A DNA stretch of 64,000 nucleotides from Nostoc sp. UHCC 0870 (GTDB lineage: Bacteria > Cyanobacteriota > Cyanobacteriia > Cyanobacteriales > Nostocaceae): positions 3,856,001 to 3,920,000 of the forward strand of contig NZ_CP091913.1 in assembly GCF_022063185.1 (NCBI RefSeq). Direction: 5' to 3'. The notes beneath the pieces are model-generated. The model worked only from the letters and a program-made list of their open reading frames with translations. It searched no databases and had not been told where the DNA came from. The position numbers and the translations under genes are program-made. Numbering within the stretch: the stretch's first letter is position 1; every line of letters begins with the position of its first letter. Of this stretch, positions 15,844-24,556 are shown one piece after another.

Positions 15844-17976
15844 TCATCGCTCATCTATGTGGCGAATAACTTCAGCAATAGACCAAGCTTGTGCTACTGC
15901 GCCTCTGGGTTGGTGAGGTTGATCGCCATCAAAAATTTCAGAAATTGAACCAATACAAGCATCATTAAACAAGTGATCTAACAAAGGTTGCCAACTGAAA
16001 GGTAGTGGTTGTTCTGGTAAAAAACGCTGCCAAGCACGGATAAAGGGGCCAATTAACCAAGTCCAAACAGTACCTTGGTGGTAAGCGCGATCGCGTGTTT
16101 CACTATTACCTACACATTTACCAATATATTGTCGATCTGCTGGGTCAAGAGAGCGAAGACCATAGGGAGTTAGCAAGCGATAGGTAGCTAAATCTAAGAC
16201 CTGACGACCTTGGGATTCAGAAAAACCGCAATGATGTAAAGACATTGCTAAAACTGCATTGGGGCGAACTTGAGTATTGCGGCGATCGTCAAAATCAATG
16301 GTGTCATACAAATAACCCAACTGGGGATTCCAGAATTTTTGTAGAGAAGCTTTTACCTGTTGTGCTTGTTGTGCATAACGCTTTCCTTGATTAGCTAAAC
16401 GTACAGAATCACCAACTTCTAGCTGACTTAAACGTTCTCCCCATTGACTCATCCAACATAAAGCAGAATACCAGAGAGCATTAATTTCTACAGGTTTACC
16501 GGGACGAGGCGTTACAGGTTGTCCCTCCACTAAAGCATCCATCCAAGTTAGGGCGACACTCGGCGCATCCCAACCCAGCAGTCCATCAGTTGCGTCTACC
16601 TGGATGTTATAGCGTGTACCACCGATAAATGCTTTATGGATTTGCTGTACGACTGGGAACTGTTCAGCTAAAAATTCCCAATCTTGAGTCGCTTCTAAGT
16701 AAAGTCCTAAAGTTTCAATCCACCACAAAGCCGCATCAATGCTGTTGTAGAACGGCTCACTGTCCATATCTGGGAAGGCATTAGGGATTAGACCATGACG
16801 ACAGTAACGCCCAAAAGTTTGCAGGAGACCTTTAGCTAAATTAAAACGTCCAGGTACTAAAGTCAACCCAGGTAAAGCAATCAAGGTATCTCTTCCCCAA
16901 TCATTAAACCAGTGATAACCAGCAATCACCGTAGGGCCAGCAATAGAAGCTCGATAAACAATAAATTGATCGCTAGCTTTTAATAATTGTCGCCAGATTG
17001 GGGATTGAGCATTATTAATATTGCCAGTCCCCAGTCCCCAGCGATGCACTGAGCTTGTCGAAGTGTCCCCAGTCCCCAGTCCCCTAGTCCCTAAATCCCA
17101 CCCAAAAATCTGAGATAGTCGTTCTTGTTCTGCTGCTACAGCTTCTGTAAATGTATCGGGAGTTAGAAGGTTCGGCGATTGTTGAGGAAAACCCATCTGG
17201 GCTTCTAAAGTTACTGCATCTCCTGGCTTGAGAGTGACTGATAAATAACCGGGACTGAAAAGGTCTTCGCGATCGCATAATCCCCGTTGTGTTTCCTCTG
17301 GAAATTCGTAATTCCAGTACCACAAAGGATCTGATCGATATTCTCCTTGTGTCCAACGCAATTGCCAAGGTGTACCAAAGCGTCCAGACGTGATGGCTTG
17401 TACACAAACTTGTTGATGGCCAAGCAATTGGGAAAACTGTAAGTCTGAACTACCAGTTTGTTGACCATGAAAATCGCGATCGGCTACTAGTAATCGCAGC
17501 CTTAAAACCGCAGTTTCTCTACCTTCGTAACGATATTGAATTAACAAGCGATGGCTCATGGGGACAGAAGGAGGAATAGCGGTTAATTCTCCCCTGCTCC
17601 CCTGCTCCCCTGCTCCCCTGCTCCTCTGCCCCTTCTCCATCCCATGAGGCATCACCAATTGCCTGCTTATTTGCCAGTCATTTTTACCCCAAATCCATTT
17701 GGGAACTGGGTTAATATCGAAAGAGTGCAGTAGTTTGTAGCCAGTTGGCTCGATATTACCTGTACCCCAGATATTTGTCCCCAGTGCCACAACTTTTCTT
17801 GCTACTTCTAAGCTAGCTTCTAGGTGCGAAAACAATAGGGTGCGCCCAGCAGGTGGATTTGTGGCAGCAAATAGCCAACCATGATAAGTCCGCGTGCGGA
17901 CATCAGCAACAGTCCCACTGGCAAAACTACCCAAGCCATTAGTCAATAACCATTCTCTTGTATCTAAATCAACCAT
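15844..17976 (-). CDS. Amylo-alpha-1,6-glucosidase / glycogen debranching enzyme
   Basis: This 710-residue protein has the N-terminal glycogen-debranching domain (REWLLTNGLGSFASGTV, RTYHGWLF) and the C-terminal (alpha/alpha)6 barrel. Typical barrel segments are GYHWFNDWGRDTLIALPGL, PNAFPDMDSEPFYNSIDA, INALWYSALCWM and RDRAYHQGTVWTW. It should hydrolyse alpha-1,6 branches of glycogen or limit dextrins in the cytoplasm, alongside glgC and the alpha-amylase in this window. Two repeat-derived insertions interrupt it, a GAGEQG-type peptide near residue 120 and a GLGTGD-type peptide near residue 300, both between conserved blocks. Confidence 0.9.
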   Translation of the reverse strand: MVDLDTREWLLTNGLGSFASGTVADVRTRTYHGWLFAATNPPAGRTLLFSHLEASLEVARKVVALGTNIWGTGNIEPTGYKLLHSFDINPVPKWIWGKNDWQISRQLVMPHGMEKGQRSRGAGEQGSRGELTAIPPSVPMSHRLLIQYRYEGRETAVLRLRLLVADRDFHGQQTGSSDLQFSQLLGHQQVCVQAITSGRFGTPWQLRWTQGEYRSDPLWYWNYEFPEETQRGLCDREDLFSPGYLSVTLKPGDAVTLEAQMGFPQQSPNLLTPDTFTEAVAAEQERLSQIFGWDLGTRGLGTGDTSTSSVHRWGLGTGNINNAQSPIWRQLLKASDQFIVYRASIAGPTVIAGYHWFNDWGRDTLIALPGLTLVPGRFNLAKGLLQTFGRYCRHGLIPNAFPDMDSEPFYNSIDAALWWIETLGLYLEATQDWEFLAEQFPVVQQIHKAFIGGTRYNIQVDATDGLLGWDAPSVALTWMDALVEGQPVTPRPGKPVEINALWYSALCWMSQWGERLSQLEVGDSVRLANQGKRYAQQAQQVKASLQKFWNPQLGYLYDTIDFDDRRNTQVRPNAVLAMSLHHCGFSESQGRQVLDLATYRLLTPYGLRSLDPADRQYIGKCVGNSETRDRAYHQGTVWTWLIGPFIRAWQRFLPEQPLPFSWQPLLDHLFNDACIGSISEIFDGDQPHQPRGAVAQAWSIAEVIRHIDER
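17022..17095. repeat. STRR array (CCCCAGT units) inside the debranching enzyme gene
   Basis: CCCCAGT heptamers flank a short different element (CACTGAGCTTGTCGAAGTG). The whole reads in frame as a Gly/Leu/Thr/Asp-rich insertion on the minus strand. Confidence 0.85.
17587..17635. repeat. STRR array (CCCCTGCT units) inside the debranching enzyme gene
   Basis: About five CCCCTGCT-type units encode a RSRGAGEQGSRG-like peptide in frame on the minus strand. Confidence 0.9.
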
Positions 17977-18117
17977 TTGGTACTCAAAATCGTTATGAGT
18001 ATGATATATTCGTAACAGATCGTAATCAAACTGTGAGTCAGCGTGGATGGGTAAGATTTACCTAACCCCAACTCCAACGCTAGTAAACAGATATAAGTTG
18101 AAGGAGATATATAGTAA

Positions 18118-18729
18118 ATGTCCATCACTTACGGAACAGAAGGAAGCCTCCGCGTTGGTCAACAAGCTCCCGATTTTGCAGCAACAGCTGTGGTGGATCA
18201 GGAATTTAAGACAATCAAACTTTCCGACTTGAGGGGTAAGTATGTTGTTTTGTTCTTCTACCCCCTAGACTTTACCTTTGTTTGCCCCACTGAGATTACA
18301 GCATTTAGCGATCGCTACGAAGAATTTAGTAAACTTAACACTGAAATTCTCGGTGTTTCCGTTGATAGTGAATTCTCTCACCTAGCTTGGATTCAAACCG
18401 ATCGCAAGTCTGGCGGTGTTGGCGACCTCAACTATCCCCTAGTTTCCGACATCAAAAAAGAAGTTAGTACCGCTTATAACGTTCTCGACCCAGCCGCAGG
18501 TATTGCTTTGCGCGGTTTGTTCATCATCGATAAAGATGGTGTCATCCAGCACGCTACCATTAACAACCTAGCTTTTGGTCGTAGCGTTGAAGAAACTCTA
18601 CGGACATTGCAAGCGATTCAGTATGTTCAATCTCACCCAGATGAAGTTTGCCCTGCTGGTTGGCAACCTGGTGACAAAACCATGAATCCTGACCCAGTGA
18701 AGTCGAAAGTTTACTTCTCTGCTGTCTAG
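18118..18729 (+). CDS. Typical 2-Cys peroxiredoxin
   Basis: This 203-residue thioredoxin-dependent peroxidase reduces hydrogen peroxide and alkyl hydroperoxides. The peroxidatic Cys is in FTFVCPTEI and the resolving Cys in EVCPAGW. Eukaryote-like GGVGDLNYPL (the GGLG position) and the C-terminal tail give the over-oxidation-sensitive layout, though the tail lacks an exact YF motif (SKVYFSAV contains YF). An AAGGAGAT ribosome-binding site lies at the right distance. It is transcribed alone, divergent from the debranching enzyme, and a strong hairpin follows. Confidence 0.95.
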   Translation: MSITYGTEGSLRVGQQAPDFAATAVVDQEFKTIKLSDLRGKYVVLFFYPLDFTFVCPTEITAFSDRYEEFSKLNTEILGVSVDSEFSHLAWIQTDRKSGGVGDLNYPLVSDIKKEVSTAYNVLDPAAGIALRGLFIIDKDGVIQHATINNLAFGRSVEETLRTLQAIQYVQSHPDEVCPAGWQPGDKTMNPDPVKSKVYFSAV

Positions 18730-18783
18730 AAAGACAGGCTAAGGTGTACACACATTTTTTGCTTGGTGCAAAATGTGGTTTTA

Positions 18784-18812
18784 TCCCCCTTTTCAAGGGG
18801 GATTTTGATTTT
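18784..18812 (+). terminator. Rho-independent-like terminator of the peroxiredoxin gene
   Basis: The hairpin ATCCCCCTT/AAGGGGGAT with a four-base loop is followed by TTTTGATTTT about 55 bp after the stop codon. Confidence 0.75.
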
Positions 18813-18982
18813 AGTTCCCTCTTTTTAAGGGGTTAGGGTAGGGTGTTAACTTTGTACCATTTTAGGTGTTCAAAATTCAGGCAAAATATATACCAGTAGT
18901 TCTAATAAAGCGGACTACGAACAGCTTTACCACCCTACTAGGTCAGCTAGAATAGTCACTAGATAACCCTGAAATCAAAACT

Positions 18983-19255
18983 ATGACAGTACGACATCCC
19001 CGCTACAGTAAAGAGGAATTTGCTCAACGAGGTGATTATCTTTATGAAACCCAGATAAAACCTCAAGTAGAGGCTGGGAATGACGGCAAAATTGTAGTGA
19101 TCGATCTCGAAACTGGAGACTTTGAAGTTGACAAGAGCGAAATTGCCGCTTGCGATCGCCTTGAAGCCCGTCACCCCGATGCTCAAATTTGGATGATTCG
19201 CATTGGCTCACGCCATGTTCGTCGATTTGGTGGACGGATCAAGAGAATCGTATGA
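18983..19255 (+). CDS. Small conserved-looking protein coupled to a retropepsin-like gene
   Basis: The 90-residue protein is soluble and charged, with segments RYSKEEFAQRGDYLYE, KIVVIDLETGDFEVDKSE and PDAQIWMIRIGSRHVRRFGG. I recognise the type from cyanobacterial two-gene units but know no function. Its stop overlaps the start of the next gene (ATGA at 19252-19255), so the two are translationally coupled. The arrangement resembles a toxin-antitoxin pair, with this as the first gene. The ending RRFGGRIKRIV is basic. Confidence 0.75.
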   Translation: MTVRHPRYSKEEFAQRGDYLYETQIKPQVEAGNDGKIVVIDLETGDFEVDKSEIAACDRLEARHPDAQIWMIRIGSRHVRRFGGRIKRIV

Positions 19256-19629
19256 TCGCTGGAACTGTCAACGTAGATTTTGAGGCGATTATTACCATTT
19301 CACTCTGTAGCTCCAGTGGAACTGTTTATACACAAGATGCGATTATAGATACTGGTTTTAATGGTTGGCTCTCACTGCCTCCAGACTTAATCGCTAAATT
19401 GAATCTAAGATGGAAAAGACGAGGACGCGCCATTCTCGGAGATGGTAGTGAGTGTATTTTTAATGTGTACGAAGCTATTGTCATTTGGGATGGAAGTTAC
19501 CTGACAATTCCAATTGACGAAGCCGATTCAGAGCCTCTTGTTGGTATGTCATTGATGGAAGGTTATCAACTTATGGTTCAAGTCTTTGAAGGAGGAAACG
19601 TAGAGATCCAAAAAGTAAGAAGTGTCTAA
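19252..19629 (+). CDS. Clan AA (retropepsin-like) aspartic protease homologue
   Basis: The 125-residue product carries AIIDTGFNGWLSLP, the Asp-Thr-Gly active-site motif of retropepsin-like proteases, and a later LVGMSLMEGY segment typical of bacterial single-domain forms. Such proteins act as dimers in which each chain gives one Asp. The start is the ATG overlapping the stop of the previous gene; a frame extending to 19189 lies within that gene and is rejected. No signal peptide is present, so it should be cytoplasmic. Confidence 0.78.
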   Translation: MIAGTVNVDFEAIITISLCSSSGTVYTQDAIIDTGFNGWLSLPPDLIAKLNLRWKRRGRAILGDGSECIFNVYEAIVIWDGSYLTIPIDEADSEPLVGMSLMEGYQLMVQVFEGGNVEIQKVRSV

Positions 19630-19826
19630 CAAATCACTGCGTCCGACCTCATTGTAGGCTACTGGCAAGTCTCTAAAGTTAACAACTCAACTCGATGAGC
19701 TTTGCGATCGCCCCACCAACTATCTCAATACCAAACCCTCACTGATAAACACAGATATAATATTAGTGTTAATTGCAGTGTTTATCTGTGGTTTTATAAT
19801 TTTAATATTTGTAATTTGAATTTTAT

Positions 19827-20369
19827 ATGTTAACTTCAACAGATTTTAGCGGCTTGTTTAATGAACGGTTCTTCCGTAATTTTCTACCGATTCCAGCTAG
19901 CAATGAACTAAGGTTAGAGATAGGAACACCAGATTTTCAATTGCCAGATATTACCAACGGAACATTAGTTAAATTATCAGATTATCGAGGTAAACAGCCT
20001 GTTTTACTTGCCTTTACGCGAATTTTTACAGAAAAGCAATATTGCCCATTTTGCTTTCCTCATATCAAAGCCTTAAATGAAAACTACGAGGAATTTAAAC
20101 AGCGTAATATAGAAATATTACTAATTACTAGTACCGATGAAAAACAAAGTCAAATAGTTGTCAGAGATTTAGGGTTAAAAATGCCATTACTGAGCGACCC
20201 TAGTTGTAGAATATTTCGTACCTATCGAGTAGGACAAGCCCTAGGTGCGCCTTTACCTGCCCAATTTGTATTAGATAAAGACGGAAAACTTCGCTACAAG
20301 CATTTATTTTCTTTCTTAGATCACAATGCTAGTATCGAAACTTTACTAGATATTTTTAATCAAAGCTAA
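19827..20369 (+). CDS. Peroxiredoxin-like (AhpC/TSA) thiol protein
   Basis: The 180-residue thioredoxin-fold protein has the AhpC/TSA layout (IGTPDFQLPD, GKQPVLLAFTR, AQFVLDKDGKLRYKH). Its Cys motif is YCPFCFPH, a CxxC in place of the PxxxTxxC peroxidatic motif. It may work as a disulfide reductase or an atypical peroxiredoxin. It follows the 2-Cys peroxiredoxin and is convergent with dnaJ. Confidence 0.82.
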   Translation: MLTSTDFSGLFNERFFRNFLPIPASNELRLEIGTPDFQLPDITNGTLVKLSDYRGKQPVLLAFTRIFTEKQYCPFCFPHIKALNENYEEFKQRNIEILLITSTDEKQSQIVVRDLGLKMPLLSDPSCRIFRTYRVGQALGAPLPAQFVLDKDGKLRYKHLFSFLDHNASIETLLDIFNQS

Positions 20370-20404
20370 AAGGCAAAAGATGTTTATTTCAACCTTTGCC
20401 TTTT
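20368..20404. terminator. Bidirectional hairpin between convergent genes
   Basis: The arms AAAAGGCAAA (20368-20377) and TTTGCCTTTT (20395-20404) sit between the stops of the peroxiredoxin-like gene and dnaJ, with T-rich tails on both sides. Confidence 0.7.
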
Positions 20405-20415
20405 GACTTTTGATG

Positions 20416-21417
20416 TTAAAGTTTGACCTGTTGTAAATGACTCCGAGGATCGTAGGTGCGAATAGCCCGGATTTTTTCATAGTATTCCCGTTCTTGCTGG
20501 CTCATGTCTTTCGGTGGAACGATCGCCACCTTCACCAACTGATCACCACGTCCACCCTTAGCGAGAGGCCAGCCTTTACCCCGTAAACGCAAGGATTGAC
20601 CAGAACGCACACCAGCAGGTAACTTCACATTCACACTACCATCGGGTGTAGGTACATCAATTGATGCGCCTAAAGCAGCTTCATCGGGAGTAATCGCCAC
20701 TTCGCAGACAAGATGATCGCCTTCAATCTGGAAGAATGAATGCGGTTGTAATTCTACCTTTAAATATAAATCCCCCCGTTGTTGAGTCATGGGGTTAAAT
20801 TGACCTTTACCCCTCACCCGCAGGCGATTACCGGGTTTTGCACCAGGTGGGATACGCACATCTAATGTTTCGTTACCTAAGCTAAAACGCTTTTGAGAAC
20901 CGGCAAAAGCTTCTGCAAAAGTTAAAGTAATAGCAGCTTCTGTATCTTGTGCGCCACCTGCACTGACATCTTGAAAACCAAAGTCACCAAAGCCACCATA
21001 ACCGCTCCCAGGTCTACCCCCAGGAGTTCCATAAGAATAGCTTTGTTGTCCACCGCGAGGCGCACCACCACCAAAGCGTCCTAGTAATTCATTGATAAAC
21101 TCATCAAAATTGCCGTATTGACTGAAGTCAAAGCCACCCATATCGACACCAGCACCGCCGCCAGGGAAGCCACCTTCACCAACTTGTCGCCAATATTGAC
21201 CAAATTGGTCGTATTTTTTGCGTTTGTCTACATCTGACAAAACTTCGTAAGCTTCGTTAACTTCTTTAAAGCTTGCTTCTGCCTGCTTGTTACCTGGATT
21301 AACATCAGGGTGATACTTGCGGGCTAGTTTACGAAAAGCTTGTTTAATGTCTTCTTGACTGGCAGTTTTACTAACTCCCAAAATCGTGTAATAGTCTTTG
21401 AAGTCGGTTGCAGCCAT
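20416..21417 (-). CDS. dnaJ: DnaJ/CbpA-type co-chaperone without zinc finger
   Basis: The 333-residue protein has an N-terminal J domain with the HPD motif (KYHPDVNPG), a Gly/Phe-rich linker (about 75-150, rich in GGFG and GAGVDMGGFDF), and two C-terminal substrate-binding domains (FAGSQKRF, RIPPGAKPGNRLRVRGKG, VKLPAGVRSGQSLRLRGKGWP). The cysteine-rich zinc domain of type I DnaJ is absent, so it is a type II (CbpA-like) protein. It stimulates DnaK ATPase. Its J domain is the closest match in this window to the truncated fragment at 12283. Confidence 0.93.
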   Translation of the reverse strand: MAATDFKDYYTILGVSKTASQEDIKQAFRKLARKYHPDVNPGNKQAEASFKEVNEAYEVLSDVDKRKKYDQFGQYWRQVGEGGFPGGGAGVDMGGFDFSQYGNFDEFINELLGRFGGGAPRGGQQSYSYGTPGGRPGSGYGGFGDFGFQDVSAGGAQDTEAAITLTFAEAFAGSQKRFSLGNETLDVRIPPGAKPGNRLRVRGKGQFNPMTQQRGDLYLKVELQPHSFFQIEGDHLVCEVAITPDEAALGASIDVPTPDGSVNVKLPAGVRSGQSLRLRGKGWPLAKGGRGDQLVKVAIVPPKDMSQQEREYYEKIRAIRTYDPRSHLQQVKL

Positions 21418-21578
21418 CTACCAGCCTCCTGTAAAAATTTCCTTTAAGTTTTTTTCTAAGATCCGAGATTTTATTTTTGCTAGGTATAATGCCAAGCACA
21501 AATAATTCTGATTTTAAATTAACAAATAATATAGATAATCAAGTGTGGTTCATCCTCATTGGATCGGCGCGATTACCG

Positions 21579-21616
21579 TACTTGGGGATTGGGGATTGGG
21601 GATTGGGGATTGGGGA
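21579..21616. repeat. STRR array (GGGGATT units)
   Basis: Four to five perfect GGGGATT heptamers lie in the gap between dnaJ and the P-loop kinase gene. Confidence 0.92.
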
Positions 21617-21641
21617 AGACAAGGTAGCAGATGCAGAAAAA

Positions 21642-22226
21642 CTAATGACTAATGACTAATTCATCTAGTCCTTCTTCTTGGCTGGGGGGTGCATCGCGGA
21701 GTTGGCGGTGCATTCGTAGGATAATTTCTTCTGGGACTTTGCGATCGCGTTTTTTATTTCTTGCCAAACATAGCCAAACAGGAGTTTTCACCCACACCCC
21801 TGTAATGTGAGTAAAACCTATGTCACGGACTAGAGTAATAATTTCCCGACGATGGCGGCGTTGAGCATTGGTAGCGTCAAAAATTACTGTTTTATCTGTA
21901 GAGATAGCCTGCTGTAATTGTCGTTCAATTTCCCGCCAAATCAGCAGCCAAGACCCTTGAATTGCCTCTGAGCCAAATAATTGCCCCCTGATGGCATCTG
22001 TAGAAATTAGCTGCATCAGGGGGCATTCTGCTATTAATTGCTTTGCCAACGTTGACTTACCGCTACCAGGAAGACCAATCAGTAAGATGAGTGATGAGTG
22101 CTGAGTTGTGAGTGCTGAGTTGTGAGTGCTGTTAGCGGTAGCGCGGCGTTTAGCCGGTGCTGAGTTGTGAGTAAAGAGTGGTGAGTTAGGAGTCAGGGGT
22201 TGAGAGTAATTAGAAATTGCACTCAT
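21642..22226 (-). CDS. P-loop kinase (polynucleotide-kinase-like AAA_33), repeat-derived N-terminus
   Basis: The 194-residue protein has Walker A LIGLPGSGKSTLAKQL, a later TVIFDATNAQRRHRREI (DATN motif of zeta-toxin/polynucleotide-kinase-like enzymes) and the lid-type RDRKVPEEIILRMHRQL. It should phosphorylate a nucleic acid end or a small molecule; the substrate is unknown. The first 45 or so residues (NSPLFTHNSAPAKRRATANS and following) come from heptamer and other dispersed repeats at 22087-22200. Homologues would be expected to start close to Walker A, so a start at an internal codon or a repeat-extended N-terminus are both possible. Confidence 0.8.
   Translation of the reverse strand: MSAISNYSQPLTPNSPLFTHNSAPAKRRATANSTHNSALTTQHSSLILLIGLPGSGKSTLAKQLIAECPLMQLISTDAIRGQLFGSEAIQGSWLLIWREIERQLQQAISTDKTVIFDATNAQRRHRREIITLVRDIGFTHITGVWVKTPVWLCLARNKKRDRKVPEEIILRMHRQLRDAPPSQEEGLDELVISH
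22087..22200. repeat. Composite repeat (CTGAGTT/GTGAGTG units plus a palindromic unit)
   Basis: Degenerate GAGTGCTGAGTTGT units surround GTTAGCGGTAGCGCGGCGTT, a sequence also present twice near 33165-33215. All of it is read in frame as the N-terminus of the P-loop kinase. Confidence 0.8.
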
Positions 22227-22249
22227 AAAACCTCACGGTATGCGGGAAA

Positions 22250-22681
22250 CTCAGTCTCTTTAGGGCTGAGAGGGAAGCGACTCGCGCGGTTTTAACCACC
22301 TTGAATATTAGAATCATTACCGCCTTGGGGTTACTCTGTTTGACGTGCTTTTGTAATGCACTTTTGACGGGACAATTACCGTTTCAAACTTTTCACCCTG
22401 TACGCATAATGTTTTGCTCAATAGAGCCTTCCCTTGCGGGAGTAATGTTAGCTTCTCCCAAGGGGGAGACGCTGCGCGAACGACCTGTTATAAGAGCTTG
22501 TTAGGCTTACAACACTGTTCCAGTGACCTTAGAACTGTTTAATTACAAGCGACAGAGCCAGGGACTAGCTACGCATCCACAGGGTGTCGTGACTCAAATA
22601 ACGGCTACTCGTTTTACCGAGTGGTCTGGTCAGTACGGCTTGCTTGATTACTCTTACAAGCCCAGTCCCTTTAGGGCTGGG
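22250..22681 (+). mobile_element. Hairpin-bounded element, possibly an IS200/IS605-family remnant with an omegaRNA-like 3' part
   Basis: Two similar hairpins bound the segment: CTCAG-CTGAG at 22250-22270 and CCCAG-CTGGG at 22661-22681. Both have CTTTAGGG loops. Between them no intact gene is present. The last 180 bp contain several stem-loops, such as ACTCG/CGAGT at 22607-22622, and end in a hairpin followed by TTACTGAC. This resembles the right end and guide-RNA region of TnpB-bearing IS200/IS605 elements, but no transposase or TnpB is recognisable. No gene is seen in the surrounding 22227-22745 gap. Confidence 0.4.
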
Positions 22682-22745
22682 TTACTGACTACTAATAACC
22701 TCAAACTCATTACTCATTACTCAGCACTCATTACTCAGCACTATT

Positions 22746-24035
22746 TTAGATAATTGTTCCATCAGTAATAATGGCATTTTTCAGGACAACTACAATACCA
22801 CTGCGGATGTAGAATCCTTGGGTTTCGCGGTTTGCTTCTTGCACGTTGTCTTTATTGATAATTTTGACATCGTGACCGATGCGGGCGTTTTTATCGATGA
22901 TTGCACGGCGGATAATTGTATCTGGACCGATACCTACCGGGATATCGCCTTTATCTAGACTGCAATGACGTTCTACAGAAGGTTGATAGAAGTCAGCACC
23001 CATGAGTAGAGATTCTTCGATGATACAGCCAGATTCAATCCGCGATCGCACTCCCAAAACTGAGTGTTGAATGCGGCAGTTTTTCAAAATGCAGCCTTCA
23101 CCAACTATTGATTCTGTGACATGACAGTCTAATAGTTTGGTTGGTGGTAAGTAACGAGCGCGGGTGTAGATTGGGGCTTCTTCATCGTAAAAGCTAAACG
23201 GCGGTAATGGTTGCTGTGTCAGGGCTAAATTAGCATCGTAAAAAGCTTCAATTGTCCCAATGTCTTCCCAGTAGTCGTCAAATAAATAAGCCTGAACATT
23301 GTGATCTTTTGCAGCATCAGGAATAATTTCCTTGCCAAAATCAGTGCGTTCTAAAGCTTCTTTCAAAAGTTTGATCAAAACATCTTTTTTAAATACATAA
23401 ATCCCCATCGAGGCGATGTATGGCTGTAATGCGGCTTGTTCTGGGGTCAATCCCAAAATAGTGGTATCGACACGCATTTGAGCTAATTCTTCGCCTTTTG
23501 GTTTCTCGCTAAAATCAATCACTCGCCCAGACTGATCAATTTTCATTAAACCGAAATCTGAGGCGCGGCGATCGTCGATGGGAATTACAGATAGTGTAAT
23601 ATCGGCGTTCGTTTCCCGATGACGCTGGATGAATAAGCGATAATCCATCCTGTAGAGGTGATCTCCTGACAAGATCAAAAATTCGTCTACATCCCACTCT
23701 TGTAGCATCCATAGATACTGACGCACCGCATCGGCTGTACCTTGAAACCAGTTCGGGTTTTCTGGTGTTTGTTGTGCGGCTAGCACTTCCACAAACCCTT
23801 CACTGAAGCCACTAAAATTGTATGTACGCGCGATGTGACGATTAAGGGAAGCTGAGTTAAATTGTGTCAGGACGTATATTTTAAAAATTTCTGAATTTAT
23901 GCAGTTACTGACAGGGATATCTATTAAACGGTACTTCCCTGCCACTGGTACTGCTGGTTTAGCACGTAGTTTGGTTAACGGGTACAGGCGAGTACCTGCA
24001 CCACCTCCAAGAATAATTGCTAATACTTTTTTCAC
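22746..24035 (-). CDS. glgC: Glucose-1-phosphate adenylyltransferase (ADP-glucose pyrophosphorylase)
   Basis: This 429-residue enzyme makes ADP-glucose from glucose-1-phosphate and ATP, the committed step of glycogen synthesis. The N-terminal nucleotidyltransferase signature GGGAGTRLYPLT, the substrate-site Lys region (KPAVPVAGKYRLIDIP), FQGTADAVRQYLW, and the C-terminal left-handed helix repeats (MGADFYQ, GIGPDTIIRRAIIDKNARIG) with the allosteric Lys region (ETQGFYIRSGIVV) are all present. The length is the usual cyanobacterial length. Regulation by 3-phosphoglycerate and phosphate is known for the family. It stands beside other glycogen genes but in its own unit. Confidence 0.97.
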   Translation of the reverse strand: MKKVLAIILGGGAGTRLYPLTKLRAKPAVPVAGKYRLIDIPVSNCINSEIFKIYVLTQFNSASLNRHIARTYNFSGFSEGFVEVLAAQQTPENPNWFQGTADAVRQYLWMLQEWDVDEFLILSGDHLYRMDYRLFIQRHRETNADITLSVIPIDDRRASDFGLMKIDQSGRVIDFSEKPKGEELAQMRVDTTILGLTPEQAALQPYIASMGIYVFKKDVLIKLLKEALERTDFGKEIIPDAAKDHNVQAYLFDDYWEDIGTIEAFYDANLALTQQPLPPFSFYDEEAPIYTRARYLPPTKLLDCHVTESIVGEGCILKNCRIQHSVLGVRSRIESGCIIEESLLMGADFYQPSVERHCSLDKGDIPVGIGPDTIIRRAIIDKNARIGHDVKIINKDNVQEANRETQGFYIRSGIVVVLKNAIITDGTII

Positions 24036-24208
24036 AAGATGTCTCCCAACTGCCTTTCAACTCCCACCTACAGTTTAGGACTCTCTGTAGCAACTGGTAA
24101 GGGGGGATCAAAGATTATGTCTAATGAATTTTGCTAAACCCTACTTGTGATGTATCTGACTGCCAAAAATATCAAGCAATAGGCTATATTCCAACCGAGG
24201 CTGCTAGG

Positions 24209-24487
24209 TCAAAAGTTCCTACACCTTAAATGTAATTTTTGCGATCGCCTAATCAATCTCACCCAAGGTAGATCCGATAATTGGGCAATTTGATCAGGTG
24301 ATAGCGTTGCTGTGAATACATCCTTTTCACTCCTGACATCACTCACACCCAGATTTTCTAACACAGCAGTTGCAGTAGAATCTAAATTATTTTCGGTATA
24401 GATAAATACTACTAAACTTACTAAATTAGGATCTAAAACCTCATCCAGTGCTAAAACCAAGCTAGCATCTAGTTTTTGGTAGTTCAT
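24209..24487 (-). CDS. Stand-alone propeptide/inhibitor-like protein next to a subtilase
   Basis: This 92-residue protein resembles the N-terminal domain of the subtilase encoded just upstream at 24557-26284: MNYQKLDASLVLALDE against MRYEKLSPGLLLAWDD, LVVFIY against LVFIY, and SQKLHLR against SRKLKLR. In subtilases such N-terminal domains act as folding chaperones and inhibitors. A free copy may inhibit the neighbouring protease. The region upstream of its start (24488-24525) is a TGACAGG-type heptamer array. Confidence 0.7.
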   Translation of the reverse strand: MNYQKLDASLVLALDEVLDPNLVSLVVFIYTENNLDSTATAVLENLGVSDVRSEKDVFTATLSPDQIAQLSDLPWVRLIRRSQKLHLRCRNF

Positions 24488-24556
24488 AAGGGAAGGTGAC
24501 AGGGGACAGGTGACAGGTGACAGGGAAAAATTTTGCTTTGTCTCTCCATCTCTAAG

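Noticed and set aside
22301..22753. Two short plus-strand frames
   Set aside because: They fall across the hairpin-bounded element and end in heptamer DNA. No RBS or recognised motif supports them.
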